Source: Micrasema longulum
Taxonomy: Eukaryota; Arthropoda; Insecta; Trichoptera; Brachycentridae
Direction: 5' to 3'
Assembly: GCA_022494885.1 (NCBI GenBank)
Contig: JAGVSM010002435.1
Coordinates: 62,001-126,000, forward strand
DNA: 64,000 bases
Shown: in pieces, positions 1-13,197 of the stretch
Layout of the letters: every line of letters starts with the position of its first letter
Numbering within the stretch: the stretch's first letter is position 1
Translations under genes and position numbers: made by a program
The notes under the pieces: generated by a model
What the model saw: only the letters and a program-made list of their open reading frames with translations
What the model was told of the DNA's origin: nothing
Database searches by the model: none

Positions 1-30
1 ATAGTTATATTTTTAATTTGGTGCCCACAG

Positions 31-3000
31 AACGATGGTTTAGCAGACAGCCGTGATGATCTGGATTGTGTTGCCCTTCCTAGTGTGGGGTCCGGAGGCC
101 TGACGGGGCCAGGGTTGGGGTCCGGGGGCCTGGGGGGCTCCCAGAGAGGACTACCTGGCCCCCCGCTACTCGGTGCACAGCGAGCTCTATCCACCTCCTG
201 CTTAGACCTCACCAACTCTAACCCGCATCTCCATTCACAGACTGATATCAACAAACTAAAGTATGATTTTATTTTCTTAGCCGTTTCACAGCCGGTTTTA
301 AAAATCCTATTTGTATAATATTTCATTCTATAGGCCCGAGTTTCGGTCTCAGATCAAAGAGTTTTTTGTGATATATTTGATTAATATTTATGTTATGAGT
401 TTTAATAAATTTTGTAAGTCGTAGAGTTTAATGTGGAATTTGACAAGAAAATAAACTAGAACTTAATTTATTCCTTTAAGAACAACACAATTAACAGATT
501 TTATCAAATAAGTAAATAAAGTGAGATTCTCTGACTTGTAGACAAATAGAATCAACCAAAAATATAATTATCATATCGTCGGTCGGCGTCCATTATCACC
601 AATCTACTAAATCAACCCTTTCCAGGAGACAGTAAAAACTGTTTTTAAAATCATATCCAACACATTATTTACTCCGATCCTTGGTACTGTTCTTCTTCAG
701 AATGCTTGCCTACTATTGGTCCCACGCGTATTGTATGATTAGGTAAGATTAAGTAAGAGTTAAAAAATATTATTTTTTCCAAAATTGTAGATTGGCGGTA
801 ATGCACGTTGACATAGTTAAATTAATTTTGCTATACTAATGCAAAATAGAGGATAAATAAATAAAAACTCTTACAGGGCATTATTACCATCGTACAGAGC
901 TGCTCCGGATTATGCGACAGCGGTTCAACAGAAATATAATCAAAGGGTTCCTCCAATACATTTCCCCGGGCAGCAATCTCATACTCACGCCCATCCTAAT
1001 ATAATAAATCCGGCTAAACCTTATGTGTATGGATCACAGCCAGAGATACATCGCTCAATACACTATCCTGATGTAACCCGCCACACGGCTATCTCCAATG
1101 CACCAGTAATTTTGCCGGATGATTCTGTGGGATATCTCCAACACGATGCTCCTTATACTGCTCTCGGTCCTACCGCGCATGCGGACGCTCCTCGCCAATA
1201 CTTGAATGTTTACAAACCTCCACCACCGTATCCCTCAAACGGACTAGCTTCAAACTCCACACCGGACTTGGCTGTGGCGAGTCAGAGTATAGGGCTTGCC
1301 GGCTATCACAGGGGTTACATTGGCGCTCATGTAACGGGTTCCAGTCCTGACCTAGTATCCTCGCGCACTTTCCTAGGTGCGCAATACATGAATCATTTAC
1401 ACAGGGGAGATATGACAGGTTACCCGGGCCTGCGGACCGTTCTGCCTTCTGCTCATGGCACGTATGAGAACTTGGCTTCTGTAGGTGATGTCCCTAATGC
1501 GCATCGTTTCCTAGAAAATCCGCCCGGTGTACAATCACAGATTCAAAAGCTCCAAGATGAGCGAGGTAACATTATGTACTGCGTACCTGCAAATCAGGCT
1601 CCGTATCATAACCATATAGCTTTGCGGCAACCCCAGAAACTAAATCCAGTCACCGATTCCCAGGAACCTATTTACGAAAATGTTCCATTGCCCTGGCAAA
1701 ACGATAAAGCACAACCAGTCTCCCAAACTGCGATACCCCCCGCAAATGTAATAGAGACTAGTAATCCCCCGATAATATTTGGTGGCGAGCAGAGTCCCGG
1801 AGAAGAGATGAGCCTACCAGATGGTTTCCCCGCTGCCATTAATCCAAACGTCCAACTCGATAATATCAAATACTCTCCCGATAGTCTGTATGTGAATGCT
1901 CGAGAAATAAATTCTAACACTAATCTTAGTTACATATCTAATGATACCAAAGTGATCCTTAATAATAAGACTTCCTCTATAACTGATTTACAAGGCATTA
2001 CAAATTCTCTACTCTCCGTTGCCATATCCAAAGAATCCTTGAATAATGCAGAAGTAGGAAGTAACGCATCCTTGAAGGGATCCATTAACAGTAAAACCTC
2101 TTCAAATAATATGGCGATCCAAGAATGCGATAGAAATAATATAACGACTATAACCATCAACAGTAACGATGACGATATAGGAATAGTCAAGTCTTCCGGA
2201 ACATTTACAAAATCTAAAAGTTTATCAGATAACTTGAATAATGATTCTCATATATCATTAACATCCACGGTGCAAAGTGGTCTTGACATCACGGGACCTA
2301 CATCCTCATTCTTCAATTCAACCCAGCAGAGTAGCGTTTATGACTTGGAAACTAGCGGAATCTCTTCTACGACGAGTGGAAGTATTCCGGGTAAAGAAAA
2401 AAAGCGCCGGAGATGGGGAATGTTCGGGGGTAAAACCTCTAAGAGTGATGTTAAGAGTGCTACTCTAGGAAGAGATAAGAAAGGACAGACAAGTAAAGAT
2501 CCACCTGAGAAACATCGTTGGTCTACTGCCCTCCCAAAGTTACACCCGCTTCCTCCCAGCATATCAAAGGAATCTATGGTAAACATATTTCATATTTTAA
2601 ATTACTTTAAGTACTACGCACATATATGAACCTAGAGGAACTAATAATGTCCTTTCTTCTTGAACAAGCCACTTAACAAGAAGGTAATTAAGGCTGTAGT
2701 CTGATAAAAAGTACGGAAATCATACAATTTTGCCATTTCAATACGTCATTCTTTCAAAATTCCGCCATTAAAAAAAACAAAATTAATGAACATAAGATAA
2801 AAACAATCTTCGCTAAAAACATGCCTACTGTAGAAATTAAATATTTGAAACCAAAATATTCTCCTTAAAAAAAGACAAAAAAACATAACTCCATAAAATC
2901 ATATTTCAAGCTAACTATTTTTTAAAACGATTTTTAAAGGCATAATTTAGCCTAGAATTTAAGAAAAAATAGAAAATTTGTGTTGTTTAAAACTTAATTT

Positions 3001-6000
3001 GTGTTGGAAAAAATCAGAGGTGTAAACTGCCAGTCGAAAACTAATTATATTTTAGTTATAAAACTTTAAAGAATATTTTTTTAACAGAAAAAACTTGGAA
3101 AATGATTTTTTCTGTCTAATGTTTATTATAAAAAAAATAATAATGGCGGGATTTTGAAAGAATGGCGTTTTAAAATGACAAAATCATATGCTTTTATTAG
3201 CCTTTCAACCAATTTATGTATTACGTGACACTCTGATCATTTTTTTGATCCATGTAATATGGCCATTATTATTATTGTCATTTTTTATATTTCAGTGCCA
3301 ACTTTTAGAAAGAAAGATGACAGATTCACATTTGTCCTTTGCATTTGAACGCATACCAAAGGGAAGAGATGTGAACACAGATATAACAGTGGCCCTTTAC
3401 CCGGAGCATTCTGCACTAAATGCCGGCAATATGGAATACCTTCCCTACGATGACAATAGAGTCCGCTTAACTCCCACTAAACTGAACAAATACGGATATA
3501 TCAATGCATCTCACATAACAGTAAGTCTGATCATTTTATTAAATATTGGAAATTATATGTGTGAAATAAGTCCAGAAACCTGGTTGAGTGTTTGCGACTT
3601 GATGGCTACTCTCGTTTGGCGAAGTAATTGCTATGGTTTTCAATTGACAATTTATTTAAATACATTGAGATATTTTTATTAATTACACAAATTCAATTAG
3701 GCCTCAGGACAAGTATTCAAATCGATGATTCCAATGATTTAGTTTTTTTTCTGAAAAAGTAATAAGTAATAGAATATAACCTTTAGATTGAGTTACTCTC
3801 TCATTTTGTCCTTGTCATGATTGATTATTTTGTTTTAGTTTTTTTTTAAATTATTTATCTGTAATAATTTTACTACCATTCTTAAGATTGGTTGGTAAAA
3901 AAATGTATACACATAGCATCAAACACTTTTGTTGCTATCTGAATTTGGTGACTAGATTACTATGATGTTGTCCCTCCCAGGCGACAGTGGGCAGCAACCA
4001 GCGGTTCTATATGGCCAGCTCTGTTGGGGAGAGCAGCGCCGGCAACCTGTGGCAGGCCGCATGGGAGGCGGGGGCGCGTGTCCTGGCGCATGTATCCTCC
4101 CTGGCCAGCCCGTCACACTTGCCTGAGTTGCAGCCCGGACGGATCAAGGAGTTCGGACAGGTAATCTATCCCTGCCTTTTATTTTGCAATTCGTTAATTC
4201 AATAAATATACAAATACAGTAAAATCTCATTTTTCCTTCCTCAATTTTACGCTTTCCCGCTTCTTACACCGAAATGTTCAGGTCTCATTTTTATCCCAAA
4301 TATTCTCATTGAAATATACATCCCAATTTACATTTTTCATAACCTCGGTTATATGTTGAAAATTTTTCAAAACTCATTTGTATAAAAAAACGCAGAGATG
4401 CACGCCGCCGCGTTTGCCCAAAATCGAGAATACAAGCAAGGTAAATAAAAAAAGTTTTAATTATTGTCTCAAACTATATTCAAGGTAGGTGTAGTTATAA
4501 TTGACCTTTTTGTTTAAGTGTCTAATTTTCTTAAAGACTATTTTGCATTGTATTTTAATACATTTTTCAAGCAAATACAGTCTTAGTGACGTTCCGATGT
4601 CGTTTGGGGTTAGTTTTTCATTATATACTTGTAGGTTTTTTCTTTTTGTGAACAAAAATGCCGTATTGACATTTTGCTAAATTGTGACAGGCAGTTAACG
4701 CATTTTTAGGAAGAATAAAGTCTTAACAACATAAATTAAGATGCAGAAAGTTTAAAAATGTGGCATTAAAAATATTATTTGAAGTTATAAACATAATGTG
4801 AAAAGAATATTGTTTAAACAGTTTTGCCAAGATGTATGACAGTTGAAATTCTGTGGTGCCATAGGAAAAAAAGTGATGCCATATAAATAAAATTTCCCAA
4901 CATTTATGGGAAAATTTATTTGATGTATTTTGTGCAAATTTATATTTTCATTTTTATGTTTTTTAATTTAAGTACATAAAATTATTTAAACATGTTTAAT
5001 ATTTTATTTTAATATTGATTGAAAAAATATGCAATATTTTCGTGAAATTACTTTGCATTTGTCAGTTTTCATAATTATGAGCTATATATATTTTCAGTAC
5101 CAACTATTTGTGGAGTCCAGTCAGTCTTCCGGTTATGTGGTGACCACACGCTTGAGGGTCAGCAATGGGAAGCCAATCACAAACTCTGGATCTGTTGGCC
5201 AAACACGGACAGTATGGCACATGCAGTACACAGAGTGGCCTGAAAATATGGCAGTCCCGGTATCCACAGAACACTTCTTAGGTAATCCGTAGTTATATTT
5301 ATTTCCGATCGGTGACTATCTCAACAAGCGGAGACTTAATTATTTTCAAACAGGGTCAAATCCCGAACTTCCCCAACTCCATACACATTAATTTTTTCAA
5401 TACAAGCTATTTATGACTTTTAGGAAATTGTTTGAAAATATAAACATTTGAATGAATAATAAGAACTAAAATATTTATTTCTTTAAAAAATAATACAACC
5501 AAGATGGACAGCATATTGAAATGAAAAATGATGTATTGAGAAAGTGATCTCTTAAACCACGTTTACTCTTTTTTTCTTTTTGTTTAAAATTTTATTTACA
5601 AAATTATAAAAAAATCCATAAATGAAACCGTGGATAGAAACCATAAATTGTAATAACTTTTTATTTTAGATTATCTTTTATATTTTATTGTTATGTTTAT
5701 TTCTTTTAATAATATTTTTTAAACGTAATTTTATATGAATGGGTGTATTATGTATGTTATGTCTTTATGTGTGCATGCATAATATATAAATATAATATAC
5801 TTACTACATCTGTACCTTAAGATCCACTTTCAAAAACACCGAAGTTCACTTTCATCATCAAAATGCATTTTTAAATTGAAATAAAAATTTGAAGTCCACA
5901 TTGTTTTAGTGCAAAAAACGTCAGTAGTCCCAGATATGCTATTTCAATATGTACTATTATTATCAAAATTAGCATTATTTTACATTGAAAGTTCTTTATA

Positions 6001-7893
6001 GATCGAAATTATCTCATTTGGTTCAAAAGTTATGATGTTTTGGAAATCACTAAATCTTGTTTCCTGAAAATTTCGTTCAATGTGACTCCCGTGGTTTATC
6101 CTTTAAGGTACCGATATTATCCACGTGCAAGTACATATAATATTTTAGTTATCATGTATTTTTTATTTATTTTTTTATGAAAAAATATACATTTAAATAA
6201 ATGTAATTTTATCTCAATGTATAGAAAATGTAATGTTATGTTTATAAATATTAATAAACGATATATAAATGAACTAGAATCCCTCGGAATAGTTTGCAGC
6301 AAACACTTTTCTGTTTGTTCTGGTCCTCAGCGGCTTTCAACATGATGTGTAGTTCATATCTTCCTTAATTTGATCAAGGTACACTTGCCAGGGTTCTCTA
6401 TGGTGTGTTCCCTCTTCCGTTCCTGATTGATTCTATCTTTCCTTGGTAGGTTTCTTGGAGGAGCTATCAGCTGTCCGCCAGCACTGCGCTTTGGAGATGG
6501 CCCCCTTGCACAATGCCAACCCTCCCTTGCTGGTCGGCTGCAGTCGAGGAGTCGGCCGTACTGGAGTTACCATCGCCGCTGACCTGCTTCTCTATACTCT
6601 TGATCATAATCAGGTAAAAAAAAAAATTTCATTGGAGTTGCTTATTTTTGCCTTACTTATTATGTACAAGGCTTAAATTTACTACAATAGGCATGTCCTT
6701 TCTAACTCCTTAAACTATTGCCTGGCGGGATAGCCGGCTGTGGCCTTGTTAAGGAAATCAGGTAAGATTATTTCAATACTGAAAAAAATTTGGTGTGGTA
6801 TCAATGCTGCAATATAAAATTTTATTTTATATTTATGTTTATTGTTATATTTACGTTTATTGTTACATTTTTGTTTATATTTATAATTATGTTCATGTTT
6901 ATATGGTAAAATTGGCTCTGCACTATATCTCCATTTTACTGGAATAAAAAAAAAATGTGTATGTTTAAGTTTACTGTTTACCATATTGATGTGCCATATA
7001 TATGTTTTTTTTTAAATTATTTTTTATGTTTCTGATATACTCGTATGTCTGTGTCAACTAATTGCTCGTCCCATCTCAACAGTGGACTTTTAGTCCCATG
7101 GAGTTCAGACTTATGTCTCAAATAATGTACAATAAACTTATGTATGTAAATAAATAAATAAAGGCTAGTTTGACAAGTACCGGATTTAAAACTGAGGTAG
7201 TTTCATTACATTTGTATTGTATATTTACTTTTATATGGAAAAAGTTCAGCTGAAGTTTTTACGCTACATACAGTTCAAAAAGGGTAAACCTATAAACTAA
7301 ATTTGCTACCAAACTCTAATGTCTGAGTTGAGGCTACCATTGCTCTCCACCAGAAGGACAATTGCTTACCTCACTCTAATGCACAAAGTGGTATGCACCA
7401 TAATAGATTCCCCAAAATTACTGTCCATGATAAACTTTCCTGTACCCACAAGGACCACCAGACTCCGACACATGTTCCAGTGTGAGTACAATAAGACAAA
7501 CTTTACCCACCATTCTCCCCTCCCCTAGTGAGCATCCACAGAACAGCTAATAATTATTCCGAGCTGTTGGACTTGCTCCACACCACTCCTGCTGCTATTA
7601 AATTCTTTTATTTATTTAGATTCTTATCCGAGAGTAGCCATCAAATCAAAAACACTAGTTCTGGTTCTATTTTACCCGCAGAACTGTATTGTTCACTCTC
7701 CCAGACACGGAAATTGATACAATATTTTATACCTCTCATTGTATGCTTTTGTATTTTATTGCAGGAAGTGGACATTCCTCGTGTGGTGAGTCTACTTCAC
7801 CAACAGCGCGCAAACCTCATTCAAAATGTTCATCAGTACCGATTTATACACGCTCTGCTCATTTACTATCTCAAGCAAACACGTCTGATTTAA
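31..7893 (+). CDS. Pez: Pez-like tyrosine phosphatase (PTPN14/PTPN21 family), 3' part
   Basis: Exons 31-260, 877-2578, 3296-3520, 3981-4160, 5098-5281, 6450-6613 and 7765-7893 have GT-AG borders and matching phases, giving 937 residues to the stop at 7891. The FERM domain expected at the N-terminus lies upstream. The linker carries family landmarks: SYRAAPDYATAV just after exon 2 begins, PPPPY (residues 191-195, a WW-domain ligand) and two STPDLA/SSPDLV motifs. The PTP domain covers about residues 660-935 and ends in a family-typical RLI. The catalytic Cys (871) and Arg (877) are present, but the signature reads GCSRGVGRTG with Gly where His is usual. The WPD loop is WPE, and the TQGP and YWP motifs of exon 4 are not recognisable. 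In flies Pez acts with Kibra in Hippo signalling, largely without catalysis (family knowledge). Identity is firm; weak or absent phosphatase activity is inference. Confidence 0.93.
7319..7612 (+). mobile_element. LINE C-terminal fragment (jockey/I-like)
   Basis: The frame from 7319 encodes a relic resembling the C-terminus of jockey- or I-type non-LTR retrotransposons: LPLLSTRRTIAYLTLMHKVV, then INFPVPTRTTRLRHM and an HSPLP segment, after which the frame is broken. It sits in the last Pez intron, 150 nt before the terminal exon acceptor. No endonuclease or reverse-transcriptase core is present, so this is a 5'-truncated dead copy. The clade is judged from sequence resemblance only. Confidence 0.6.
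7616..7695. repeat. Dispersed repeat D, copy 1
   Basis: The stretch containing gagagtagccatca, then ggttctattttacc and cagaactgtatt, recurs at 49505-49600 and in weaker form at 60990-61060. At those two sites it lies directly beside the tRNA-like head of SINE family B, so D may be part of a larger composite element. Class unknown. Confidence 0.5.
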
Positions 7894-7992
7894 AATCCTA
7901 CTACATGCAAACTAATGACTTGGGTCATAACCAAAAATACCATGGATTTATGTACTACTTACAATCCTCGCATATTAACACCTTAAGTAGTA

Positions 7993-7998
7993 AATAAA
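7993..7998 (+). terminator. Likely Pez poly(A) signal
   Basis: AATAAA lies 100 nt downstream of the Pez stop codon, before any repeat begins. It is the first canonical hexamer after the stop. Transcript ends were not observed. Confidence 0.5.
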
Positions 7999-8169
7999 GC
8001 ATTTATATACTTATGAAATATTTCTTCCTGCTGAATATTCAATGCAAAATTTGAGAATGATCAATACATACACATTTCAACAAACTATAATTACCACAAA
8101 TACATTTAATTCTGTGTATTTTTTGCAGATATTGGTTGGTTTAGTTTAACTTATTTGTTTATAATCATA

Positions 8170-8421
8170 ATTCCCTTTCCGCACCTAATGGTGCATAGGG
8201 CAGTGCATTGGTAACCAATCGCAGCGTATCTTGATCTTTTTTGTTGCATGAAGGTAAGATGATCAGTCTTACGCTTCAGGTACCAGTCCAGGGACTATGA
8301 AATATTCTAGTGTGAAAACATTCTTTTAAATAAATATTTCACATCAACCATGTCGTGAATCGAACCCGAGACCTCTTGCATGGTAGGCAAACGTGCTGAC
8401 CATTGCACCACGAGGCCGGCC
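8170..8421 (-). mobile_element. tRNA-derived SINE, family B, full-length copy
   Basis: Read on the minus strand, a tRNA-like head begins near 8421 with an A-box-like tggtgcaatggtcagcacg and a B box ggttcgattc, followed by about 180 nt of unique body. The far end contains an inverted gcacctaatggtgc motif. Further copies lie at 49250-49490, 58303-58558 and, in part, 22683-22850, 59215-59290 and 60747-60970. It sits 170 nt past the probable Pez poly(A) site. The head is too diverged to be a working tRNA gene. Confidence 0.75.
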
Positions 8422-8489
8422 TCCACGTATTTGTTAAGTTGGCCAATAAAGAAATATGTCAAACTAAATCAAGAAGTTTGATTGATATG

Positions 8490-9416
8490 TACGAGGTTTG
8501 ATAAAAAAATACTTGTGTATATTTATAAAATATTTATTCCTCAGTATTAATAATTAATAAAGTTCCCTTTAATAAAATCACCATCGGATATATACACTTC
8601 CTTCAGCATTTTTTCCCATCCTCGAAACATTTCTGGAATACACTTTTAAGTACACGGCCTTCAGTTCCGTCACTGATGCGGTTTTTATCTCCTCTATGGT
8701 CGTGAAATGTAATTTTTTCATAGTCCTCTTCATCTTAAAAAACGGGAAAAAGTCGCAGAGGCCTAAGTCCGGTGAATACAGTGGCTGGGGCATCAATGCG
8801 ATCTGATTTTTGTCAAAAAGTTGCAAACAAGCAGTGAGACGTAATTTGGCAGCCACTCGAGACATGCCCAAAATGTCACTTAAAATCGAATCAGGTGATC
8901 CATATGATACACTTACTTCCTCTGCCACTTATCTAATAGTGATTTGGCGATCAACAAGCACAATTTGTTTGATTTTGTGGATGATGTCATCAGTAGTCAA
9001 TGTTCTTGGCCGCCCACGGCTCTCGTTATCTTCAATGCCTTCACAACTATCTTCTACACGTTTGTACCAATTTTAAATGGCTGTTTTCTTCATGGCAGAC
9101 TCTCCTAAGTGGTCTCCAACATTCCAACCACAGCCCTGCATTTAATTTGGTTTTTAACATAAAACTCAATATAAATCCTCCAATAATATCCTCAATATGT
9201 TCCATCATTTTCGCACTGGAATAATCTTGAAAATTTGTCGAAAACACCAAAACACGTCTCACTAGTTTGTCTGTCAAAAACTAACTACACATACAAAATG
9301 TCCGAAAAATTACGTATTAATTAAAAACATGTGTATCAAGGAAAAAAAAATAGGCTCTTGTAATTACATATTTAAATTTCATTATCCTATGTTCTTTTTT
9401 TTATCAAATCCTTGTA
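8490..9416 (-). mobile_element. Internally deleted mariner (irritans-like)
   Basis: The ends are inverted: acgaggtttgataaaaaa on the left, and ttttttatcaaatccttgta on the right, which is its near-perfect reverse complement, each at a TA dinucleotide as in mariner insertions. On the minus strand one frame gives an N-terminal part (ECWRPLRRV region, 9277-9047). Another (8928-8578) joins a helix-turn-helix-like SVSYGSPDSILSDILGM directly to the C-terminal LPQPLYSPDLxxCDFF block (here MPQPLYSPDLGLCDFF). The catalytic centre normally lying between them, with the first two Asp residues, is gone. At about 930 bp against a usual 1.3 kb, the copy is a non-autonomous deletion derivative. Confidence 0.85.
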
Positions 9417-12400
9417 TATATCAAGAAATATCTACAAAAAACATCAATATTAAATTATTTTGATTGTTTCACTTTTCGTATAGTTTTTTTTCAAATTTAC
9501 AATTACATTACCGTACACTGAATCACTATTTAAAATGCACCTATTTATTATCTCTTATTGTTAATGATAAATTAATAAGTGCATAAATTGGACAAATGCT
9601 TTTATATGCATAAAACATATGTTTCTTATTTTATCAACAGATTGATATCTATTGAGAACACAGGATGTAAATAATATTGTATTTTCTTAAATTGACTTCG
9701 AGGACACATTTTGAATAAATTTCTGCAGTTTCCAGCCAACGTGCCAGTTTTTAAATAAACTGCGCTATGTTTTGGCAGTAGAGGACTTTTCTAAATTATG
9801 TGAAAGTTCATTTTTTATTTCATTATGACTTGTAATGATGTTTAAAAAGGCTCAAGACCATGTATTGATAATTTGTATGTAGTCTGTTTATAAAGTGCCA
9901 TTATACTTCTTTGTTTTGGTTTTTGGCTTTGTTTCCTAGAGCAGTATTTATGTGATACACAGCCTCGCAACTTTATATTTCATCATAAAGTGCATATCAT
10001 AAAAAAGCATTTTAAGACAAGAACTATGGAATGTTTTGATATTGAAGGCATATATCTACAGAAATCAAAACTAACAAATATGTATTTTCAAAGAAACTTT
10101 TCAACTGTAATTTAATGTACCTAATGAAATAGTTTATTTTGATTGGTTTTTTACTCATTTTTTAAATATTTGTAAATATAAAATTATGTTTGTAAAAAAC
10201 AAAGAAATATGATTCATATTACATTTATTATATACATAGTAAATGAGGTTTTTATGTGCTTACTTTTGAGCAATATAGAAAGTAATTTATTATGAAATAA
10301 ATATTCCTTTTATGTTACCCTTTTACATCTAATTTCTACCCACTCCAGAAATACTGCTCTAAGGCATTGATTGATTTATAAAAATGAGTCTCATCAATTC
10401 TATTTTCCGAAATAGGGTTGAGAAAAATCTCTAGTCACTTAACAATTCATTAAGTTATTTGCATTCAGCGACGCACGTCGAACACATTTTTATGTACTCC
10501 TACAATTGAAATCTTTAGATTAGGTCAATTTTGAAGAAATAGAATGTAATTGTAATAATTTTATTACATTGACTTATTTTACTCTGCATTTATCTATCTT
10601 AAATCTCGTTAAGTATTATGCTTTCTAAAATGCGAATACATAAATGTAACAGTCTGAACTATTATAGGTACAGACCGTGTATTTTGTTGTTATGAATTAA
10701 TACAATGTACACAAATGTTAACGCAAATGTATCTAATATGACTTTGCAATGCAAATACTATTTTGTATAAAAATTATATTGTATTCACAATCTATATTGT
10801 AGACTGAAGATAAACACGTAGACATTTTACATGTAATCAATGGTTACTATGAAGAAATTCATTTCCGTGATTGTCATTTTTCCGTCAAATTTGTATGTGA
10901 GTGACAAATGCATTTTAATAACATTTTGAATCCATACGCATGCTTTCTCCGTTGCTTAGATATAAAAGCAATTACAAACTTTTGTATTCCCAAGTTGAAA
11001 AAATTATAATCAAATAGAAGAGGAAACTGGTTTCTTTATTGACAAATTTATTTTTCTATCTAATTCTCATCTCTCAGACCATAGAATGAGGCCTTATAGT
11101 AACGTGATAAATATCATACATATCACTGTTCGTGTCATTTTACTCCACTAACTAGTTTCCTGTAAAAAAATGCACAATCCGAGATAACTCTACACAATAT
11201 GAATTTATTCTAAAACTGCAAATAAGATTTACAAATTATTAAAAAATCAAGTGATATTAAACAGTTTTGCTAAATTATGTACTTATAAAATCATTGTTGT
11301 CCTTGGTAAACAATAAATGCTTAAAACTGGATCCAGGCATCAATCTACACAATTCACTAATGTACCTTTCTGTTTATACATACTCCACATTTTAAAAGTT
11401 ATAAAACGGTAATAATTGGAACTAAAGTTGATTTTCATCCTGGCAATACCAAATAAAAGTAGCTTGTTTTGTGATTGAATATTCTATGCAGTGCTGCCAT
11501 TCTAAAGAGGAAAACCGTAAGAATACCAGCGCCATCATTAAAAAAAATACTTTTTTGATAAACTACATATTCTATAATCAGTATAATCACTGTATTATTC
11601 CAGCCATAATAGAAATAAAATATGTACACATATGCCTTCTAATGAGTACCTGAAAATATACATTGTGGTTTTTTCATACCACTGCTGGAGTTTTTAAACC
11701 TTTTGGTATATCTTTTTACCATTGTGGCCTGAAATTAAATAAATGTTATGTGTAGATTAAAAATACATAGTGCAAGACCATCCTTTGATAAAATTACTAT
11801 AATAATATGAAGAAAAAGAATACACACCACTGTGGTCATAAGATAAAATGTTTTTATTCCATTGAAAAACTGGTTCAAATAGGACCTAAAAACTACAGCT
11901 ATAAAGGTAATCAAACAAGTTTTGGTCACATTCTGTTTAACATAATTTTGATGTTATCGGGGGTGCGAAATTATTTTACATTTTGCAAAATAATAATCAT
12001 TGTAGTTTGCATTTAATTAAAATAGCGAACTTCTAAGTCATTTATAATTAATTATCTTATTTTTGAATTCCCCACATTATACATTTAAGTTTAAACTGCT
12101 AATTATTAATCTTTTCAGTATTATATAAGATATGTTTTAATGGTCGCTATTTTATTTATTTATGTTTTTTTTAGAGATTTGATATTCTTTGAGCATTTCT
12201 CAAACTCATATTTTCATAAGATTTACTTGACTTTTTGCGTTTTTATATTTAGCCGTAGCAGTATTTATGAATAGTATTTCTATTTTTAATATTTGTTATA
12301 AATCAGTTTACAAAAAGTTACGGTAATTACGATTAGATCTGAATATTGTTATTACAATTTAGAATTAATTAAAAATAATTACATTTGTGTTAAAAAAATA

Positions 12401-13197
12401 ATGCAGGTGCATTGAAAAGATCTAGCCTAAGCTAAATTATCCAATTCATGCTTGATTAATTCACAAATTTATTTTAAATATGTAAAACTCTCGAAATAAA
12501 GATACATTCAATACGATAATTTATATTAGTGTTTGGTAATTTCTTTTACTAAATATTCAAGACATTAATTATTTTCCGAACCTCCAATCTGCTCCAAGTG
12601 TATTTTACTTGTTTTTTATGTTGGACATTGTAAGTTTTTCACTGAATTGGTTTGCCTATCATCAAAAGCTCAAATTCAGTTTCTTAAGATAAAAACAGAT
12701 ATTTATTTAAGTTTCATTATTTTATATTCATTAAATTGTATATATATGACCAAGTCCACTCAAATGACCCTAGATATTTGATTTCAATAAATCGACAGAC
12801 TGATGATGCCATCTATGTTGTATTTTTCACTGCACCTTCGTACATTATTTTTAAAAATTAATGGTGGTCAATTAACTATCAATGCATATTTTATAGTTAT
12901 TTTTAATGTTAGAAAATTTTAAATGCCCATATAATGACAATATTATGGTGCCATGATTGGTATAGTTGTTAATATATCTGTTAATTATGTACATGTATTA
13001 CTAAACTACAAATAGTACTCCCTCATCTATGCCAATAGTATATATTATTTAAAGAAATCTGTAACGGTATCCATAAAAATGAAAAGAATCCTAATTATAA
13101 ATATGATGTGCCTTCTTACTGAGTGTACATATTATAATTCCACTGAATAAGCATATAATATTTCACAATTTCAGACTGATTATATGAACAATATATT
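9417..13197. other. Gene-free AT-rich stretch
   Basis: Only short frames without recognisable protein similarity occur here on either strand. I see no splice-linked exons, RNA gene, terminal inverted repeat or tandem array. Parts could belong to old degraded elements or to a longer Pez 3' UTR, but nothing in the sequence supports a call. Confidence 0.5.

Noticed and set aside
1672..2586. Minus-strand and +2 frames across the large Pez exon
   Set aside because: They are shadows of the Pez frame, which has splice borders and family motifs.
3188..3295. Hydrophobic N-terminal part of the frame beginning at 3188
   Set aside because: It is intron translated up to the acceptor at 3295; the real exon begins with CQLLERKM at 3296.
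4215..4240. Pogo-like terminus (tacagtaaaatctcattttt)
   Set aside because: No inverted partner found within the Pez intron, so not called as an element.
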